From contig CAZRCZ010000004.1 in the NCBI GenBank assembly GCA_964598765.1, forward strand, positions 1-64,000: 64,000 bases of DNA, given 5' to 3'. Numbering within the stretch: the first letter of the stretch is position 1; each line of letters starts with the position of its first letter. The DNA comes from CAZRCZ01 sp964598765 (lineage in GTDB: Bacteria; Sumerlaeota; Sumerlaeia; MVZB01; JAJFLK01). The notes under the pieces are model-generated. The model ran no database searches. It was not told the DNA's origin and saw only the letters and a program-made list of their open reading frames with translations. The position numbers and the translations under genes are program-made. This document shows, piece after piece, positions 1 to 9,163 of the stretch.

Positions 1-1494
1 GGGCTGAACGTTCTGCGGATCGTCAACGAACCGACCGCCGCCGCGCTTGCGTTTGGATTGAATCGGCGAGACAAACCGCAGAAGGTCGCCGTCTTCGACT
101 TCGGCGGCGGCACGTTCGACATCTCCATCCTCGACATTGAAGGGGACATCCTTGAAGTCAAAGCCACCGGCGGCGATACTTATCTCGGCGGCGACAACAT
201 CAATCAAATTCTCGTCCAGTGGATTCACAAAAAAATTTTGGAAGAGACCCACATTGATCCCCATGGCGACCTGCAAGCCATCCAGCGGATCGAGGAGTGC
301 GCGGAGAAGGTCAAGTGCGAGCTTTCGACTCTCACCAAAACGGTCATCGCCCTTCCCTTCATCGTTTCCGACGAAACGGGACCCAAACACTTCAACGCCG
401 AGATTACCCGTCAGGAATTCACCGCCATGATCGCGCCGATCTTGGAGCATTTGCGTCCTCCCTGCGAAAGCGCGCTCAAGGACGCCAAAATCAAACCACA
501 AGACCTGACCAGCGTCGTATTGGTCGGCGGGTCGTCGCGGATCCCCGCCGTGCGCGAGTTGGTCAAGGAGATTTTCCAATGCGAACCGGACCATTCGCTC
601 AACCCCGACGAGGTTGTGGCGTGCGGCGCGGCGATCCAAGGGGGCGTGATGAGCGGCGACTTGGAGGAGGTTCTCCTTCTGGACGTGACTCCGCTTTCGC
701 TCGGCATCGAATTGGCCGGCGACGTTTTCTCTCCGTTGATTCCCCGCAACAGCAACGTGCCGACGACCGTCGGTAAGCGCTTCACGACGGTCGTGGACAA
801 TCAAACGACGGTTAGCGTCCACGTTTTGCAAGGCGAGCGTAAGATCGCCTCGGAAAATCGTTCGCTTGCCCATTTCAAGCTGACCGGCATTCCTCCGGCT
901 CCGAGGGAAATTCCTGAAATCGAAGTGACATTCCACATAGACGCCAACGGCATTCTCACGGTCGCGGCGATGGACCTGACATCCGGCGTTTCGCAACAGG
1001 TCGAAATTCTTTCTTACCTTCCCAGCGCCAAGGACATTGACACGCTGGTCGAAGAAGCCAAGAAAGAAGCGGAAAAAGACCGCGAGTTCCTCCAGAGGAG
1101 CGAAATCCGAACGCGCCTGCAGGCTATGGAGGCCGAATTCAAGTCCATTCAGGCAAGCAAGATCGGCGCGAGGGTCGTCACCGAGGACTTGGAGCATCGG
1201 ATGCGCGAGGCGATTTTCAAGTGGGACATCGCGTTGAGCCAAGATGATTGGAACCTGATAGACGACGCCGAACGCAACGCCAAAGGCATTCAGATCGAGA
1301 TCGAAGCGCTCGTGTCGCTCGCGCGAAGCTCGAAGGGCGTTCCTCCTCCCGCCGCGCCGGAAGAACCCACCGCGCCTTCCACGGGCCACGGAGCAAAGCA
1401 TCTTCCTCCGGAAGAATTGGAGGCTCTGGCGAACATGCTGGGGGCACAGGGGGGAACGGAGACCGGCGGTCCTCATCCCAAGAGTCAAAATTAG
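1..1494 (+). CDS. dnaK: Hsp70 chaperone DnaK family, 5' end cut by window
   Basis: ATP-dependent Hsp70 chaperone of the cytoplasm. The frame is open from base 1, and the first codons encode the conserved NEPTAAALAFGL segment, so roughly the first 160 residues lie outside the window. Visible motifs are the phosphate-2 loop FDFGGGTFDIS and the adenosine motif VVLVGGSSRIPAVRE. The linker and substrate-binding domain follow with PLIPRNSNVPT, DNQTTVSVHVLQGER and IDANGILTVAAMD. The lid is helical and the tail is Gly/Pro-rich, ending in HPKSQN rather than the EEVD-like or acidic tail of many DnaK proteins. No dnaJ or grpE is visible downstream. The divergent lid and tail make a secondary Hsp70 paralog possible. 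It ends in TAG. Confidence 0.95.
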   Translation, partial: GLNVLRIVNEPTAAALAFGLNRRDKPQKVAVFDFGGGTFDISILDIEGDILEVKATGGDTYLGGDNINQILVQWIHKKILEETHIDPHGDLQAIQRIEECAEKVKCELSTLTKTVIALPFIVSDETGPKHFNAEITRQEFTAMIAPILEHLRPPCESALKDAKIKPQDLTSVVLVGGSSRIPAVRELVKEIFQCEPDHSLNPDEVVACGAAIQGGVMSGDLEEVLLLDVTPLSLGIELAGDVFSPLIPRNSNVPTTVGKRFTTVVDNQTTVSVHVLQGERKIASENRSLAHFKLTGIPPAPREIPEIEVTFHIDANGILTVAAMDLTSGVSQQVEILSYLPSAKDIDTLVEEAKKEAEKDREFLQRSEIRTRLQAMEAEFKSIQASKIGARVVTEDLEHRMREAIFKWDIALSQDDWNLIDDAERNAKGIQIEIEALVSLARSSKGVPPPAAPEEPTAPSTGHGAKHLPPEELEALANMLGAQGGTETGGPHPKSQN

Positions 1495-1509
1495 ACCGGA
1501 TTTAGCAAC

Positions 1510-1991
1510 TTACTCCAAGGTCCGCTCTTGATCGCGTTCGCGAGCAAGGGTCTCCAAGGTTCGCGCCAAATCTTCCAAGACCGGCAACACTGCCCGATCC
1601 TTGGGGCGATCCGCCGCGCGCTTGCTGGCGATAATTCGTTCGACGGAGAGTGCCGGAATCTTCATCTATCCGAACGAAATCCAACGCGCGCCCTGGAATT
1701 CCTTGTCAAAGTTCTCCAGTCCGCTCATGGTTAAGACAAGATTAATTCCGTCGAGTCCCAGACCGGATATTGTCGGCGGTCTCAAGTCGCGTGGGGGAGA
1801 TAAATTCCTCCGGAAGTCGCCACCGCGTCGTGGAATTTAGAATCCGCCGGATTCTCAATCCACAAATCCACGCCGTCGGTGACGATCACTCCTCCTTGAA
1901 GGATCGCCGCCGCCATGCCGACGACCATGAATCGAACGTTTCGCTTTTGAAATTCGGCGAAGAGTTTAAGGCAAGCGTCGGGATACAGCAT
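1510..1991 (-). pseudogene. Decayed nucleotidyltransferase-like gene (frameshift plus amber codon)
   Basis: The pieces look like a small nucleotidyltransferase-fold protein of the kind often found in toxin-antitoxin-like loci (DUF6036/AbiEii type by general appearance). From 1991 the frame reads MLYPDACLKLFAEF, then VRFMVVGMAAAILQGG and VTDGVDLWIE, where such proteins usually have GG...TxDhDlw; the glycine before VDL sits where an aspartate is usual. This frame stops at TGA 1782-1784. The homologous continuation (PTISGLGLDGINLVL, SGLENFDKEF) is in another frame, so there is an indel near the run of C at about 1787-1795. That second frame meets TAG at 1666-1668 and resumes in the same frame with the typical C-terminal motif LSVERIIASKRAADRPKD, ending at TAA 1510. 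Two independent lesions indicate a pseudogene unless the assembly is wrong. Confidence 0.6.
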
Positions 1992-2178
1992 GTTCTCCGA
2001 GCCGCAATGCCCTTTGCAATCGTTCGAGCGGCTCCTCCACCAAGTCGCGCAGAATGCGCCAGACCGTTTCCCGGTCCGTTTCGGGATGGCGTTCCAGCAC
2101 CTTGGAGAGCATTCGGCCAAGTTCTTCGAGTCGCTCCGGAGAAATCACGTCTGCGCCTCTATTGCCCGTATCCTTCAT
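1966..2178 (-). CDS. Small acidic protein preceding the nucleotidyltransferase remnant
   Basis: A 70-residue frame starting MKDTGNRGADVISPERLEELG and rich in helix-forming and charged residues (DRETVWRILRDLVEEP, ERLQRALRLG). It starts inside the last codons of the LmbE gene (20-base overlap). It ends 26 bases inside the start of the nucleotidyltransferase-like remnant, the arrangement of a coupled two-gene module. I do not recognise a family. It may be the partner of the decayed downstream gene, or a chance frame. Confidence 0.4.
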   Translation of the reverse strand: MKDTGNRGADVISPERLEELGRMLSKVLERHPETDRETVWRILRDLVEEPLERLQRALRLGEHAVSRRLP

Positions 2179-3055
2179 CCCTGCGGAATTTTTCGTAGAA
2201 TTTACTCCCCTTGCGTTCCGCCATGAATTCTTCGGGCATTTCCTTGATAAGCTTTTTGCGCTCCGAGTCGGAGATTTTTTCCCGGTATTCCTTGACCATG
2301 CTGGGGAACTGGCTCGTGTGCGCGAGCGCGGCGCTGATCTTTGTGTCAATCACGTCGCTGATGTTGACGCGATAATTCGGATCGGTGGAATAATAAAAAT
2401 AGCAGACCGGCGTCGTCCATGCCTTGAATCCCTCTTTTTCGAGTTCGGGAAAGTAGAGCCGCCATCCCGCCGCGCGCATGGCGTCCACCGTCAGAAACGC
2501 CGCCGTGTTGTGGTCCGATTTGTGCCACTGCTTATAGACCTTGCCCGGATCAATCGAGAAAATCGCGTCGGGTTTGTATTTGCGGATCTCGCGCGCGACT
2601 TGCTTGGTCAACTCGCGTTTGTCCACGTATTCAAGCATCCCGTCGTCGTAATTGAACCAGACGATGTTTTCCTTGGGAATGCCCATGGCCGCGCAAGAGG
2701 ACTCCTCCTCCCTGTGCCGAATCGCCGCGAGTTTTTCCTTCGTCATCGTTTCGTCCTCCGAGCCGGCGTTGTCGCTCGTGTAGATGACAATGATGATCTT
2801 GTTGCCGTTGCGGGCGAGTTTGATGAGCGTCCCGCCGCAACCGAACATGTCGTCGTCGGGATGGGGCGTGACCACCATCACTGTTTTGCCTTTCCAGTTT
2901 TCAATGCGATCCATCGGTTTGGACTCCTTCGAGATGATATTGCCGACGCAGGAACAAGCCAAGGCGCATGAGAGAACGCATCCGGTCCGCGCGAGGCGAG
3001 CGAACGCCGTGACAATCCGTTTCCCCCAGATTGCGGCTCTCATATCAATGCCCAT
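2159..3055 (-). CDS. LmbE/PIG-L family deacetylase, exported
   Basis: 298-residue zinc-dependent N-acetylglucosaminyl deacetylase family protein. Residues 16-37 form a hydrophobic export signal with several cysteines (CVLSCALACSC), so a secreted or lipid-anchored protein is likely, although the lipobox is imperfect. The catalytic motif PHPDDD follows at about residue 63, and the second metal/His motif is KSDHN at about 178. LmbE proteins deacetylate GlcNAc-type sugars; the substrate here cannot be read from the sequence. The ATG at 3055 is used; an internal ATG at 3043 is possible. The stop overlaps the following small gene by 20 bases. Confidence 0.85.
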   Translation of the reverse strand: MGIDMRAAIWGKRIVTAFARLARTGCVLSCALACSCVGNIISKESKPMDRIENWKGKTVMVVTPHPDDDMFGCGGTLIKLARNGNKIIIVIYTSDNAGSEDETMTKEKLAAIRHREEESSCAAMGIPKENIVWFNYDDGMLEYVDKRELTKQVAREIRKYKPDAIFSIDPGKVYKQWHKSDHNTAAFLTVDAMRAAGWRLYFPELEKEGFKAWTTPVCYFYYSTDPNYRVNISDVIDTKISAALAHTSQFPSMVKEYREKISDSERKKLIKEMPEEFMAERKGSKFYEKFRRDEGYGQ

Positions 3056-3103
3056 TATCTTGCTCTTGCTCTAAATCTTCATCCTAATCCTAATGTCCCG
3101 CTC

Positions 3104-4339
3104 CTATTTCGTCGCCACCTTAAAGAAATAAACCTTCGAATGTTTGCCCGCGTCCGCCGGTGTTCCGATCATGTCCGTGAACGAGCCGATGATCCAACCC
3201 TCCCGCGTCAGGCGTCGGCAACCGCCGATGGAATATAAAGTGAATCCTTCCGAACTCAAGGCGAGATCATGCCATTGGTCGCCGTTGTCTCCGCTTTGGA
3301 GAACGGCGAGATGGCCGCCGCTTCCGCCGATAAAAAAGAGGGGCGTTTCCGGTTTGTCATCGGCGGTAGTGAAAAATCCGTCCAGACCGAGCACGGAAAT
3401 TTTTTCACCTTTGAATTCCGGAAAAACATTCCGCCCTTCTTTGCCTGTCTTGATGTCGTAGCGGACGTAGTGCTCCCTCGGTTTTTGCATCTGCGCTTCA
3501 TACGCGAAGTGAACCTTGCCCCCTTTGACGATGAAACTGGAAAGCCACGTATGAAATTCAAATTCGTCGTCCTGCGTGATCCGGGTCGCGGGACCGTGCT
3601 GGTCGGCGACGATCGGCGGCGGCAATTCCCTGCCGTCGAGATTGCGCCACGATTTCCCCCCGTCCCGGCTCAAAATGTGGTGAATATCCCAATACATATA
3701 GACATTCCTTTTTTGCGTCGTCCAAGCGGCGTGAAGTTCGTCGTCTGAACCGAGACAGAGAAGGGGATATTGGAGGACCGCGTCGGGGCCATCCTTCAAA
3801 AGCTGAATCGAGGATTCAACCTCGCCGTCCAGACGGATGACATGAAAGGTGTTGTTATGAGCGAAATAGAAAAGCCGTTTTCGCTTGGCGTCGTAGATCA
3901 TCGAGTATTTGCCTGCGGCGGAATTCTGAATTTTCGAGATGAGCGGTTTCGCATAATTGTCGGACGACAAGAAACGATAGAGGTAACTGTTGCCGTCCTG
4001 AAAATCGGGGCGGATCAAATATAGATTATTTTCTTCGTCGGTCTCCAAGACCGGAGGATTGGTGGCGTTGATTTCCTCGTAAATCGTGATGAAACTTTTG
4101 CCGCCGTCCACGCTTCGGGACAGCCGCCACTGTTGGGCCGTGTAGGCTTCGTTGCGCGAGCGGATGTGCGTCATGAAAATCCCGTTGGCGTTGGAGACGA
4201 CTTTTTGATTGTGGCTCTGGAACGTGCCGTAGCCCGTCGCCTCGGCGTCAACGACAGTGAATTCGATTCCGCACACGCCGCGAATGGCAATTACGGCAAA
4301 AAGTGAATAGGAAAACAAACGAAAGATTCGAAGTGTCAT
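3104..4339 (-). CDS. Exported sialidase-like (BNR/Asp-box) beta-propeller protein
   Basis: 411 residues with an N-terminal hydrophobic signal (LFSYSLFAVIAIRGVCG). At least three Asp-box motifs, SVDGGKSF, SRDGGKSW and SGDNGDQW, mark a six-bladed sialidase-type propeller. Such proteins act outside the cytoplasm on glycans or serve as carbohydrate-binding scaffolds. I do not see the complete Arg-triad context needed to call a true neuraminidase. The ATG at 4339 is chosen because GAGGA lies about 8 bases upstream. An upstream in-frame extension to 4438 lacks signal-peptide logic. It may share carbohydrate-related work with the adjacent LmbE deacetylase, which is inference from proximity. Confidence 0.75.
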   Translation of the reverse strand: MTLRIFRLFSYSLFAVIAIRGVCGIEFTVVDAEATGYGTFQSHNQKVVSNANGIFMTHIRSRNEAYTAQQWRLSRSVDGGKSFITIYEEINATNPPVLETDEENNLYLIRPDFQDGNSYLYRFLSSDNYAKPLISKIQNSAAGKYSMIYDAKRKRLFYFAHNNTFHVIRLDGEVESSIQLLKDGPDAVLQYPLLCLGSDDELHAAWTTQKRNVYMYWDIHHILSRDGGKSWRNLDGRELPPPIVADQHGPATRITQDDEFEFHTWLSSFIVKGGKVHFAYEAQMQKPREHYVRYDIKTGKEGRNVFPEFKGEKISVLGLDGFFTTADDKPETPLFFIGGSGGHLAVLQSGDNGDQWHDLALSSEGFTLYSIGGCRRLTREGWIIGSFTDMIGTPADAGKHSKVYFFKVATK

Positions 4340-4643
4340 ATGAATAATCCTCAACTTTTGAACGCGCTTTAAGCCGATAATAATCATACGGAATTCGCCA
4401 TACAGACACAAAGAGGTTTCGGGAATGCGATCAGTCATTTGGACAACGTCGGGGACCGATTATTCACCCAAGACGCCGTTTCAGAAATCCCCGCCCTCCA
4501 CGATTTTCAAATTGAATGTTTTTCTTTCCGCGCTCATTTTACCGGCATGGCAAGATTCCTTCCCGATCTCTCTTTGTCCCTGCGGTGAATTTCACGATTT
4601 GAATCCAACCATGACCGCGTTATTCTATTTGGTCAAGCGAGCA

Positions 4644-5090
4644 ATGTCTCAATTCAAAAAACATTTCACACTTGATGAAGCTCAGTCCTTGATTCCGTGG
4701 GTGACTTCGGTCTTTGGAAAAATCCGGGAGATCATCGCGTCGGCGCGAAGGCAATCAACTCCGGGCGGTTCTGTTTCATTTCCGCAAGCTCGGCTCGGCG
4801 CCAAGCCCAATGGTCATGGGAACGGAAACGGGAAGAAAGCCTCGGCGGGCGATCTTTCATCCATGATCGAAGGATATTCGCTGAAGGACAAGGAGAAGCT
4901 CCTTCAAAGCATGGTTCAGACGATTCTCGCCAAGGGAATTGTCATCCAGGACGTTGAGCGCGGGTTGATTGATTTCCCCTCTTGGAAAGAGGAACGGGAA
5001 ATACTACTCTGCTACGAACTGGCCGACGGCGAAAAGATCGGCTTCTGGCACGAGCTGGACGGCGGCTATGCCGGTCGGCAAGAAATTTAG
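4644..5090 (+). CDS. DUF2203 family protein
   Basis: 148-residue cytoplasmic protein. The N-terminal KHFTLDEAQSLIPWV and the C-terminal block DVERGLIDFPSWKEEREILLCY..GEKIGFWHELD..YAGRQ match the DUF2203 pattern, in which an FPS/W-E-E segment and a WHE-x-DxGyaGR-Q ending are conserved. Between them lies a low-complexity Gly/Asn/Lys linker (NGHGNGNGKK). Molecular function is unknown for the family. The ATG at 4644 gives the usual family length; an in-frame ATG at 4611 is an alternative. The next gene starts 44 bases downstream. Confidence 0.8.
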   Translation: MSQFKKHFTLDEAQSLIPWVTSVFGKIREIIASARRQSTPGGSVSFPQARLGAKPNGHGNGNGKKASAGDLSSMIEGYSLKDKEKLLQSMVQTILAKGIVIQDVERGLIDFPSWKEEREILLCYELADGEKIGFWHELDGGYAGRQEI

Positions 5091-5134
5091 CATGGATGAT
5101 CCGAGAGGAATCGGACAAAGCGAGGATGACAGCA

Positions 5135-5755
5135 ATGGAAAATTCCACAGTTAAAGCGAACTTGCGGCGAAGGCTCTCGGCCCGCATCTCTATTGTGATC
5201 CTTGGAAGCATAACCACGTTTCTGAACGGTTGCGCCCTGTTTTCGAACAAGAATCCGGACCATGATTTGCGGGCCGAGTTTTATGAATTTCAGATTGACA
5301 CCATGAAAACGCTGGACGAGGCGTTCTTCCGGATCGGACAGGAGTATTTCATCCTCGACATTGAATACCAGCAGATGGGCAAGAAGGAATTGGCCGACGC
5401 GACGCGCAAGAAAGCCCAGCTTTATCATCAGCATCACTTGGATTTGCAGAAGAAGGTCACCGACTTGGAGGCTCGCAAGGCGCGGTTCCTGCGCGGCGAA
5501 CCCGAGCCGCCCGAAGCCGCCGAGGCCGAGGCAAGCGCGCCTCCGGCCAAGCAAGCCAAAAAAGGAGCGGCGAAAATTCAACCGCAGGAACCTCCGCAAC
5601 CTTCCGCGCCCCCATCCGCTCCGCCGTCGGCGCCACCGCCCCCTCCTCCTTCCCAGCCTCCGGTCGAGCCGCCGGCGGTTCCGCCCCAAGCGTCTCCCGC
5701 GGAGCCAAAGCCGGAAACTCCGCCCCCCGCCGCGCCGTCGCAACCCACTCCTTGA
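5135..5755 (+). CDS. Lipoprotein with coiled coil and proline-rich C-terminal tail
   Basis: 206 residues. A basic N-terminus and hydrophobic stretch end in the lipobox FLNGC, so a lipid-anchored envelope protein is likely. Residues of about 40-110 are predicted to be helical or coiled (EFQIDTMKTLDEAFF, KKELADATRKKAQLY). The last 80 or so residues are almost entirely Pro, Ala, Glu, Ser and Lys. The ATG at 5135 is chosen over 5096 and 5126 because GAGG at 5122-5125 is 9 bases upstream. No family is recognised. The Pro/Ala-rich tail could span periplasm or peptidoglycan, as in TonB-like linkers, which is inference. Confidence 0.7.
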   Translation: MENSTVKANLRRRLSARISIVILGSITTFLNGCALFSNKNPDHDLRAEFYEFQIDTMKTLDEAFFRIGQEYFILDIEYQQMGKKELADATRKKAQLYHQHHLDLQKKVTDLEARKARFLRGEPEPPEAAEAEASAPPAKQAKKGAAKIQPQEPPQPSAPPSAPPSAPPPPPPSQPPVEPPAVPPQASPAEPKPETPPPAAPSQPTP

Positions 5756-5790
5756 CCGGGCGGGAGATGGCGCGTCCGGAGCATTGGCTT

Positions 5791-6498
5791 ATGAGCCTTT
5801 TTGGTTTCTTCGCCTCACGCGCCGGACCTTCAAGAGAAGAGCATTCGCGCGAGCGAAGGATCGCCAAGGCCCAGCGGCGCATGGTTGAACGAGATTTGGT
5901 GGGACGGGACGTGGTTGACCGAAAGGTCATTGACGCCATGTCGCGAGTTCCGAGGCATCTCTTCGTCGAAGAAAAATTTCGCGACTCCGCCTACAGGGAT
6001 CAACCCTTGGAAATCGGCCACGGCCAGACGATCTCCCAACCCTACATGGTTGCCAAGATGAGCGAATTGCTGGAGATTCGCATCGGAGATAAAGTTTTGG
6101 AGATCGGCGGCGGGTGCGGCTATCAGACCGCCGTTTTGCTGGAACTTGGAGCGCGCGTATTTTGCGTGGAGATCATTCCCGCGCTGGCGCAATCGCTCGA
6201 AGAACGCCTCAAGAAATTAGGCTACCGGAATTTTGAGATCGCCTGCCATGATGGTCATCAGGGATGGAGCGAACACGCTCCCTACAATTCCATTCTTGTC
6301 GCCGCCGCCGCCCCGAGTCTGCCCGCGGCGTTGATGGAGCAGACCGCTCCGGAAGGAAAAATCCTCGCCCCGATTGGGACGGATCAGGGAGATCAAATGC
6401 TCAAGCGTTGGACCCGTGAGGGAACAGGCTGGCGTTGCGAAGAGATCATGCCCGTCCGTTTTGTTCCGCTGGTCGGCGGCGGATCGGAAACGCCGTGA
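5791..6498 (+). CDS. pcm: Protein-L-isoaspartate O-methyltransferase
   Basis: Repairs isoaspartyl residues in aged proteins by SAM-dependent methylation. Family motifs in order are RRMVERDLVGR..DRKVIDAMSRVPRHLFV, the catalytic-loop GHGQTISQPYMVAKM, SAM motif I VLEIGGGCGYQTAVL, and later ILVAAAAPSLP and ILAPIGTDQGDQML. The usual GSG of motif I reads GGG here. Length is about 235 residues with the ATG at 5791, which has GGAG 10 bases upstream. A TTG at 5752 or ATG at 5767 would add 13 or 8 residues and overlap or abut the lipoprotein stop. The N-terminal 30 residues are a basic extension. Confidence 0.92.
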   Translation: MSLFGFFASRAGPSREEHSRERRIAKAQRRMVERDLVGRDVVDRKVIDAMSRVPRHLFVEEKFRDSAYRDQPLEIGHGQTISQPYMVAKMSELLEIRIGDKVLEIGGGCGYQTAVLLELGARVFCVEIIPALAQSLEERLKKLGYRNFEIACHDGHQGWSEHAPYNSILVAAAAPSLPAALMEQTAPEGKILAPIGTDQGDQMLKRWTREGTGWRCEEIMPVRFVPLVGGGSETP

Positions 6499-6542
6499 CG
6501 TAGGGGCGAGGGAAGCGTGGCGCAGGCATCTTGCCCGGGTTT

Positions 6543-6968
6543 TCATTGCGATTGCAGGAATGATTCCAGAATCAGGGCCGCCGCGCGGTCGTCCATTTTG
6601 CGAGTCGAAGGATCGAGTCCGAGTTGTCGTTGTTGATCATCCGCCGATTGCGAGGTAAGGGATTCATCCGCAAATCGCCAGCGGACTCCCGCGACTCCTT
6701 TTCGCAACTTGCGCGTCCACCGTTTGACTTTTTGAGATTGACCGGAGTTTTCGTTCAGCGGCAAACCGACGACCACAACTGCCACTTTTCGCTCCGCGAT
6801 GATTTTTCGGATGGTCGCCATACTCGAGTATTCCGGCTCCGCGGGCACGACAGCCAAGGGCAACGCCATCGTTTGTTCGGCGGGTTTGATTGCCAACCCG
6901 ATTCGCATTTCACCGTGGTCAATCGCGAGGATGGTCTGCTCGATTATGTTCATGTAGTGGACGATCAT
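6543..6968 (-). CDS. ruvX: Putative pre-16S rRNA nuclease / YqgF-type resolvase
   Basis: 141-residue RNase H-like YqgF protein, implicated in 16S rRNA 5' end maturation. Motifs are LAIDHGEMRIGLAI with the first acidic residue (the usual valine or proline is replaced by His), VVVGLPLNENSG, the second acidic motif ADESLTS and the C-terminal MDDRAAALILESFLQ. The ATG at 6968 has AAGGAAGG directly upstream, lying in the 8-base gap after the histidine kinase stop. The two genes are therefore likely co-transcribed. It converges on pcm. Confidence 0.88.
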   Translation of the reverse strand: MIVHYMNIIEQTILAIDHGEMRIGLAIKPAEQTMALPLAVVPAEPEYSSMATIRKIIAERKVAVVVVGLPLNENSGQSQKVKRWTRKLRKGVAGVRWRFADESLTSQSADDQQRQLGLDPSTRKMDDRAAALILESFLQSQ

Positions 6969-6976
6969 GCCTTCCT

Positions 6977-9094
6977 TCAGACCGAAGGGACCGCCGTCTG
7001 GATGTTCTTCTCCTCATTCTCCCCCGCGGAAAACGATTTGATCGAGGAAGCGAGGTTGCCGACGCCGTGGCCAAATTCGCGGGGAAGCACCATCCGGATC
7101 GCCGCGCCGTGGGGTTGAACGTTGGAGGCGGAAACGACGCCGCCGTGGCTTTCGACGATGTGTTTCACGATGGCGAGACCGAGGCCGGTTCCTCCCGTTC
7201 GGCGGACGTGCTTCGCCCCACGATAAAATTTTTCAAAAACATGCGGCAAATCGTCGGACGGAATGCCGGAGCCTTGATCCGCGATTTCCATTTCAACCCG
7301 GTCTTCCCCTTCCCATCCCCGGATGGAGATGAGGCTGTTGCCCGGCGCATATTTGATGGAATTGCCCAAAATGTTGCGCAAGGCGCGCCCCATCTGCGCG
7401 ACGTCGCCGAACAACCGCCGTCGGTTGGATTCCCCCTCCCATCGAATCTCCAGCTTCAGTCCGTGAAGATCAAGAAGCGGGCGGGATGCCCGCGCGACCT
7501 CCTCGACCAACTCGCGCAGGCTATAGGAGGCGGGAGCCAGAAGCGTACGTCCTTCCTCCATGCGCCGTATATCCAATAAATCCTCGATCATCTCCTCCAA
7601 CCGGGTAGCCTCGGTTCGGATGATCGAGGCGAATTCACCGCGCGTTCCCGGATCCATGTTGCCGTCGCGCAAAAGCGTTTCGGCGAAACCCTTGATCGAA
7701 GCCAGCGGCGTTCGCAAATCGTGCGTGACGCTGGAAAGAAAGTCCTCCTTGAGCCGCTCGACCGCGCGAGCGGGAGTGACGTCCTGATAGATGACAAGGT
7801 AACCTTTTCTCGTTCCATCGGGACCGCAGACGGTCGTGGCCCGGCGCTGGAAGAAGCGGGTGTTCTCGTCCGAGATTTTACATTCGAGGTGGTCGCCGAT
7901 GGGATGCTCGGGATTTTCCCGGATGGCGTTCAGAAGCGCCCAGTATTGCGTCTGATTCTGAAACAGCGCCGCCAGCGCCTTGTGGTGTTCCTCGGCGGGA
8001 CGATCCGGCGAGACGGCCGATTCCGCGTCTCCGAAGGCCGTTTTGAAGGCGGCGTTGAATTGAACCGGAGTAAATCGCTCATCGTAAAGAATGATGCCTT
8101 CGTCCACCGTGTTGAGAATCAAATCCAGATTCTCCTGAATTTGCGCGAGGCTGAGTCCGGTCGAGGCCAATTTCTGGCGATGGGCCTGCGCCTCGGCCTG
8201 AAACTTGGCCGCGCGCCACTCCTGACGATACACGAACAGACTGAGCAATAACGCCAAGACGCTTCCCAACGCCAAAATCATTTTGGGGGTCAGGTACGCC
8301 GGATCGGATCGAGATAGTCCGGTGGATTCCACCTTGACCTCCCACATTTGCGGGCCGATGAAGAAAAATTCCTCGACCCCCCGCACTGTTTCCTCGGTTA
8401 AGCCCTCCATCAAGGGCCGGCTGGAGGCGGAAAATAAGAAACTGTCATACGTTTTCCGGGTGGCCTGCCGCAGGGTGACGTTGAAGTCGGCGCGCAACTC
8501 GGGAAGAAGCAAGGCTTCCAAAAGTTTAGCCTGCGAAAAGATCCCCGCGAGAAATCCGCGCGGCTGTCCCGCCTTGAAAAAGGGAACCAGAACGGTGAAT
8601 TGCTCCCCTTTGCCGGGAATGGCGGAGCTTTGCGTGATGGCGATGTCCTGCGAGGTGATCGCCCGCTCGAACGCTCCGGCCATGGCGGGGTCCTCCACAA
8701 TGGACGAGAGACTCTTCGCTTTGAGGTCGCCTTCCGATTCCAGCCACAGGGGATGCCTTTGCGAGTCCAGCGCCGCGACGGCGACGATTTCCGGCGAGCG
8801 CCGAAGCATAAAGCGGGCATGGGCGCGGATTTCACCCTCCGTGACATGGTCCGAGACGGTCATGAAATCCGCGAATTGGCGGAGGGAGGAAATCCGCTCC
8901 TGCAAATTTGCCTGCAGGAGATTGACGACCTTGTAGCAATTTTGGCGGCTTGCCTGCTCGATGTTGTCGTCAATCAGCTTGAACGAAATGTCGCGTAGGA
9001 TGAACGCCACGCCGAGGATCAGGAGAAATATCAACGCGGGGGCGATTAGGGTTTTCGCTCGGAATGCAAGGCGAAGGGCGCGCGAGTCCGGCAA
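6977..9094 (-). CDS. Membrane sensor histidine kinase with periplasmic sensor and PAS domain
   Basis: 705 residues. Two membrane segments (about 13-33 and 272-290) flank a periplasmic sensor of roughly 235 residues resembling Cache/CHASE-type domains. A PAS domain spans about 320-435, and the phospho-acceptor is His458 in SSVTHDLRTPLAS. The ATPase domain shows the N box RNILGNSIKYAP, G1 DQGSGIP and G2 GGTGLGLAI, the PhoR/PhoB-like layout. No response regulator gene lies next to it. The start is TTG at 9094: AAGGAGG at 9103-9109 sits 8 bases upstream, while the closer ATG at 9099-9101 is out of frame. It lies between the epimerase gene and ruvX. Confidence 0.9.
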   Translation of the reverse strand: MPDSRALRLAFRAKTLIAPALIFLLILGVAFILRDISFKLIDDNIEQASRQNCYKVVNLLQANLQERISSLRQFADFMTVSDHVTEGEIRAHARFMLRRSPEIVAVAALDSQRHPLWLESEGDLKAKSLSSIVEDPAMAGAFERAITSQDIAITQSSAIPGKGEQFTVLVPFFKAGQPRGFLAGIFSQAKLLEALLLPELRADFNVTLRQATRKTYDSFLFSASSRPLMEGLTEETVRGVEEFFFIGPQMWEVKVESTGLSRSDPAYLTPKMILALGSVLALLLSLFVYRQEWRAAKFQAEAQAHRQKLASTGLSLAQIQENLDLILNTVDEGIILYDERFTPVQFNAAFKTAFGDAESAVSPDRPAEEHHKALAALFQNQTQYWALLNAIRENPEHPIGDHLECKISDENTRFFQRRATTVCGPDGTRKGYLVIYQDVTPARAVERLKEDFLSSVTHDLRTPLASIKGFAETLLRDGNMDPGTRGEFASIIRTEATRLEEMIEDLLDIRRMEEGRTLLAPASYSLRELVEEVARASRPLLDLHGLKLEIRWEGESNRRRLFGDVAQMGRALRNILGNSIKYAPGNSLISIRGWEGEDRVEMEIADQGSGIPSDDLPHVFEKFYRGAKHVRRTGGTGLGLAIVKHIVESHGGVVSASNVQPHGAAIRMVLPREFGHGVGNLASSIKSFSAGENEEKNIQTAVPSV

Positions 9095-9102
9095 ATTTCA
9101 TT

Positions 9103-9109
9103 CCTCCTT
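9103..9109 (-). promoter_or_regulatory. Strong ribosome binding site fixing a TTG start
   Basis: Minus-strand AAGGAGG ends 8 bases before TTG 9094-9092, which opens the histidine kinase frame. An ATG overlapping this spacer is in a different frame and leads nowhere, so the TTG start is favoured. Confidence 0.6.
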
Positions 9110-9163
9110 GAAGCTTGCCGACATTATATCGCCGGAGGGGTCGGGGATTCGATGATATTTTTC

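Noticed and set aside
5087..5743. An arginine- and glycine-rich minus-strand frame opposite the lipoprotein
   Set aside because: It mirrors the Pro/Ala-rich tail and has low-complexity composition only.
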